Below, in pieces: positions 31,584 through 33,619 of a stretch of 33,619 bases of DNA. This stretch comes from Emiliania huxleyi CCMP1516 (lineage: Eukaryota; Haptophyta; Isochrysidales; Noelaerhabdaceae). The notes beneath the pieces are model-generated. The model worked only from the letters and a program-made list of their open reading frames with translations. It ran no database searches and was not told the origin of the DNA. The translations under genes and the position numbers were made by a program. Location of the stretch: positions 1 to 33,619 of the forward strand of contig NW_005201349.1 of NCBI RefSeq assembly GCF_000372725.1, given 5' to 3'. Every line of letters starts with the position of its first letter. Within the stretch, counting starts at the first letter, position 1.

Positions 31584-31703
31584 ATGCACACACATATATA
31601 AACAACAGATATTTGGACCTTTCGTCACCGCGCTGGAGCGGACGGGCGCGGTCGTAACGATTGTCCTGCCCCCCCCCCCCCCCCAGGCACAAGATCGGGT
31701 CAC

Positions 31704-32040
31704 AGGCCGGCGTTTACTTCCGCAGGCTGCTGAGGAAACAACTCTCGCAGACTCGCCGAGGCTCGCCCTAGCTGTCTGAGAGAGGTTTATTTAGTTGGCA
31801 ACATCCGTTGTTTGTGTTGTTTTGTGTTGTCCATCCAGCAAACTGCAAGCAAGCAAGCGGCCAAACGCATCCTGGACCTGTGAACAGCGCCCCGTGTTGC
31901 GTGACTGTCTCTGTGCGATTTCGGCCCGGGTTTGTCGTTTATGTGAATTATTATCAGCCTACTGTGAACAGCGCCGCTTCGATCGGCGCAAAAATCCCTT
32001 GTCGCTTGTGGAATCCGTGTACACAGCACGCCTGGATTCG
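31704..32040. other. Intergenic / possible 5' exon of the PAN gene
   Basis: CTGTGAACAGCGCC occurs at about 31877 and 31962, the same acceptor-like word as in introns elsewhere. The frame of the downstream gene stays open back to about 31930, so a signal-peptide exon may lie upstream. Confidence 0.35.
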
Positions 32041-33619
32041 ATGATGGGCGCAAAGCGCGCTCTTCAGAGCGCCGACTACCCTGCCTGCTGCACGGGCGCC
32101 AACCAGCGCGTTGGCTGGGTGGTGGGCACGGGCTCCCTGAACGGCGGCAAGCCGGCGGACAACGCGGACGACTGCTGCGCGGAGTGCGCGGCGAACACTG
32201 CGTGCGTGGCCTGGACCTACAGCCGCCCGGGAGGGGCGGCCAGAGGCTTGTGCTGGACCAAGGACAACGAAGATGAGCCCCGCCTATCGGACGACCCGGA
32301 CGTCACGTCGGGCCAGCTTTCCAACGGATGCTCGAGAACGGATGCCCGGCGCGAGGCGGACTGTCAGCCGGACGCGGCTGCCTTCTGCGAGCGGTTTGGC
32401 GAGGCCTGGCAGCTTAGACCTGGGCAGAACTGCTACGACTCGGAGTATGACTGCATCAAGCCCGTGCCCTCCCCGCCGCCACCGCCGCTGCCGCCCGTGC
32501 CGCTGCCGCCACCCTCGCCCTCGCCACCGCCGCTGCCGCCCTCGCCGCCGCCGCTCACCCCTGAGGGGTGTGCGCCGGACGGGGCAGCCTTCTGCAGGCA
32601 GTATGGCGAGGCCTGGAAGGCTAAGCCGGAACGCGCCTGCTACAACACTCCATTGGACTGCGTCGCGCCACCGCCGCTGCCGCCCGTGCCTTTCCCGCCC
32701 TCGGCATCGCCGACACCTCCACCGCCAGCTCCGCCGCCGCCCTCTCCGCCGCCGCCCTTGATGTCCCCGTCCCCGCCGCCGCCCTCGGCATCGCCGACAC
32801 CTCCACCGCCCGCTCCGCCGCCGCCCTTGATGCGCCCCTCCACGCCACCGCAGCTGCCGCCCTTGTCCCCGCCACCGCAGCTGCCGCCGCCCACGTTTGT
32901 ATGCGGTACCGGGGGGGCGGGAACCGATAGACCAAGCACGGATGGCTACGACTACTGCGCGGACAACAGGGCCTGCCCTTGCGGGCCGTGCTGCTATTGC
33001 GACTGCGTACTTGCACCTCCGCTTGCACCTCCAATGCCGCCGCCGCCCTCGGCGTCACCGACACCTCCACCGCCCGCTCCGCCGCCGCCCTCTCAACCGC
33101 CGCCCACGATGCCCCCCTCCCCACCGCCGCCCTCGGCATCGCCGACACCTCCACCGCCAGCTCCGCCGCCGCCCTCTCCGCCGCCGCCCTTGATGCCCCC
33201 CTCCCCACCGCCGCCCTCGGCATCGCCGACACCTCCACCGCCCGCTCTGCCGCCGCCCTCTCCGGCGCCGCCCATGATGCCCCCCTCCCCACCGCCGCCC
33301 TCGGCATCGCCGACACCTCCACCGCCCGCTCCGCCGCCGCCCTCTCCGCCGCCGCCCTTGATGCCCCCCTCCCCACCGCCGCCCTCGGCATCGCCGACAC
33401 CTCCACCGCCCGCTCCGCCGCCGCCCTCTCCGCCGCCGCCCTTGATGCCCCCCTCCCCACCGCCGCCCTCGGCATCGCCGACACCTCCACCGCCCACTCC
33501 GCCGCCGCCCTCTCCGCCGCCGCCCATGATGCCCCCCTCCCCACCGCCGCCCTCGGCATCGCCGACACCTCCACCGCCCGCTCCGCCGCCGCCCTCTCCG
33601 CCGCCGCCCTTGATGTCCC
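32041..33619 (+). CDS. PAN/apple-domain, Cys-rich and proline-rich extracellular protein (5' part)
   Basis: The frame is open from ATG 32041 to the end of the window with no stop. Residues 12-100 look like a PAN/apple domain: GWVVGTGSLNGGKPADNADD, CCAECAANTACVAWTYS and LCWTKDNEDEPRLSDDP. Two copies of a short Cys motif follow (PDAAAFCERFGEAW...CYDSEYDC and PDGAAFCRQYGEAW...CYNTPLDC), set between proline spacers. Then comes a Cys cluster (CPCGPCCYCDC) and a long proline array in 28-residue units. This architecture suits a secreted wall or matrix glycoprotein (hydroxyproline-rich, pherophorin/extensin-like) with carbohydrate- or protein-binding heads; that role is inferred. No signal peptide is seen at this Met, so an upstream exon is likely. 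Codon use in the array is strongly C-rich on the third base. Confidence 0.75.
   Translation, partial: MMGAKRALQSADYPACCTGANQRVGWVVGTGSLNGGKPADNADDCCAECAANTACVAWTYSRPGGAARGLCWTKDNEDEPRLSDDPDVTSGQLSNGCSRTDARREADCQPDAAAFCERFGEAWQLRPGQNCYDSEYDCIKPVPSPPPPPLPPVPLPPPSPSPPPLPPSPPPLTPEGCAPDGAAFCRQYGEAWKAKPERACYNTPLDCVAPPPLPPVPFPPSASPTPPPPAPPPPSPPPPLMSPSPPPPSASPTPPPPAPPPPLMRPSTPPQLPPLSPPPQLPPPTFVCGTGGAGTDRPSTDGYDYCADNRACPCGPCCYCDCVLAPPLAPPMPPPPSASPTPPPPAPPPPSQPPPTMPPSPPPPSASPTPPPPAPPPPSPPPPLMPPSPPPPSASPTPPPPALPPPSPAPPMMPPSPPPPSASPTPPPPAPPPPSPPPPLMPPSPPPPSASPTPPPPAPPPPSPPPPLMPPSPPPPSASPTPPPPTPPPPSPPPPMMPPSPPPPSASPTPPPPAPPPPSPPPPLMS
33109..33619 (+). repeat. 84-bp coding minisatellite (28-residue proline-rich unit)
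   Basis: ATGCCCCCCTCCCCACCG or a near copy recurs at 33109, 33193, 33277, 33361, 33445 and 33529, exactly 84 bp apart, with a partial unit at the window end. Diverged units start near 32761 and 32830. The unit encodes MPPSPPPPSASPTPPPPAPP plus eight more residues. Units differ by few bases, showing recent expansion. Confidence 0.95.

Noticed and set aside
32621..33574. 317-residue minus-strand frame opposite the proline array
   Set aside because: Antisense of the 84-bp proline-coding units. The plus strand continues in frame from a recognisable PAN domain.

Overview
This is nuclear DNA from a GC-rich protist alga. Proteins are split into many small exons by GT-AG and GC-AG introns. There are long (CA)n tracts, no operons, no bacterial ribosome-binding sites, and one run of 100 Ns typical of a draft assembly. 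High GC, abundant GC-AG introns, intronic minisatellites with 10-11 bp units, and families of secreted glycosyltransferases, beta-helix, PAN/proline-rich, ankyrin and F-box/RCC1 proteins point to a haptophyte such as Emiliania/Gephyrocapsa. That assignment is inference; no rRNA or organelle marker is present.

Layout, left to right: the end of an alanine-rich coiled-coil gene (+, 2-2274); a GT-A type glycosyltransferase (-, 2517-3803) divergent from a GT8 glycosyltransferase (+, 4216-6222, about ten exons); a gene-poor stretch with hairpins (6223-7490); a possible gene fragment (-, about 7495-7760); an intronless Cys-rich, glycosyltransferase-like gene (-, 8061-9509); a foldback element (9705-10192) next to an ankyrin gene (+, 10240-11819); a secreted beta-helix gene (-, about 12130-15025); an NRAMP-like transporter (+, 16456-18874); a U-box exon between inverted repeats (-, about 19530-19885); an AAAP amino-acid-permease-like gene interrupted by the gap (-, 20384-23462); an F-box/RCC1 gene (-, 24383-25764); a second ankyrin gene (-, 26602-28517) 72 bp from a divergent membrane-anchored protein gene (+, 28590-30130); an unrecognised conserved gene (-, 30603-31583); and the start of a PAN/Cys-rich/proline-rich wall- or matrix-type protein (+, 32041 to the window end). 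The genes do not form one pathway. Several (three glycosyltransferase-like, beta-helix, PAN/proline-rich) suit a secretory or cell-surface role.

The most striking signal is in the introns. In gene after gene the first bases of the intron are an imperfect copy of the first bases of the next exon. The direct repeats run from 6 to about 38 bp, and copy-to-copy spacing clusters around 65-84 bp, most often 70-72. I found this at about twenty introns in seven genes. Longer introns of this kind hold 10- or 11-bp minisatellites or short shared modules: a CTCTTCAC...GTGAACAG 3' module, and a (CA)n...(TTACC)n element. The pattern suggests introns born by tandem duplication or by insertion of introner-like DNA. 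A few introns starting GTGAGT or GCGAGT lack it. Exon junctions were worked out by eye from frame and protein-family continuity; none is supported here by transcript data.
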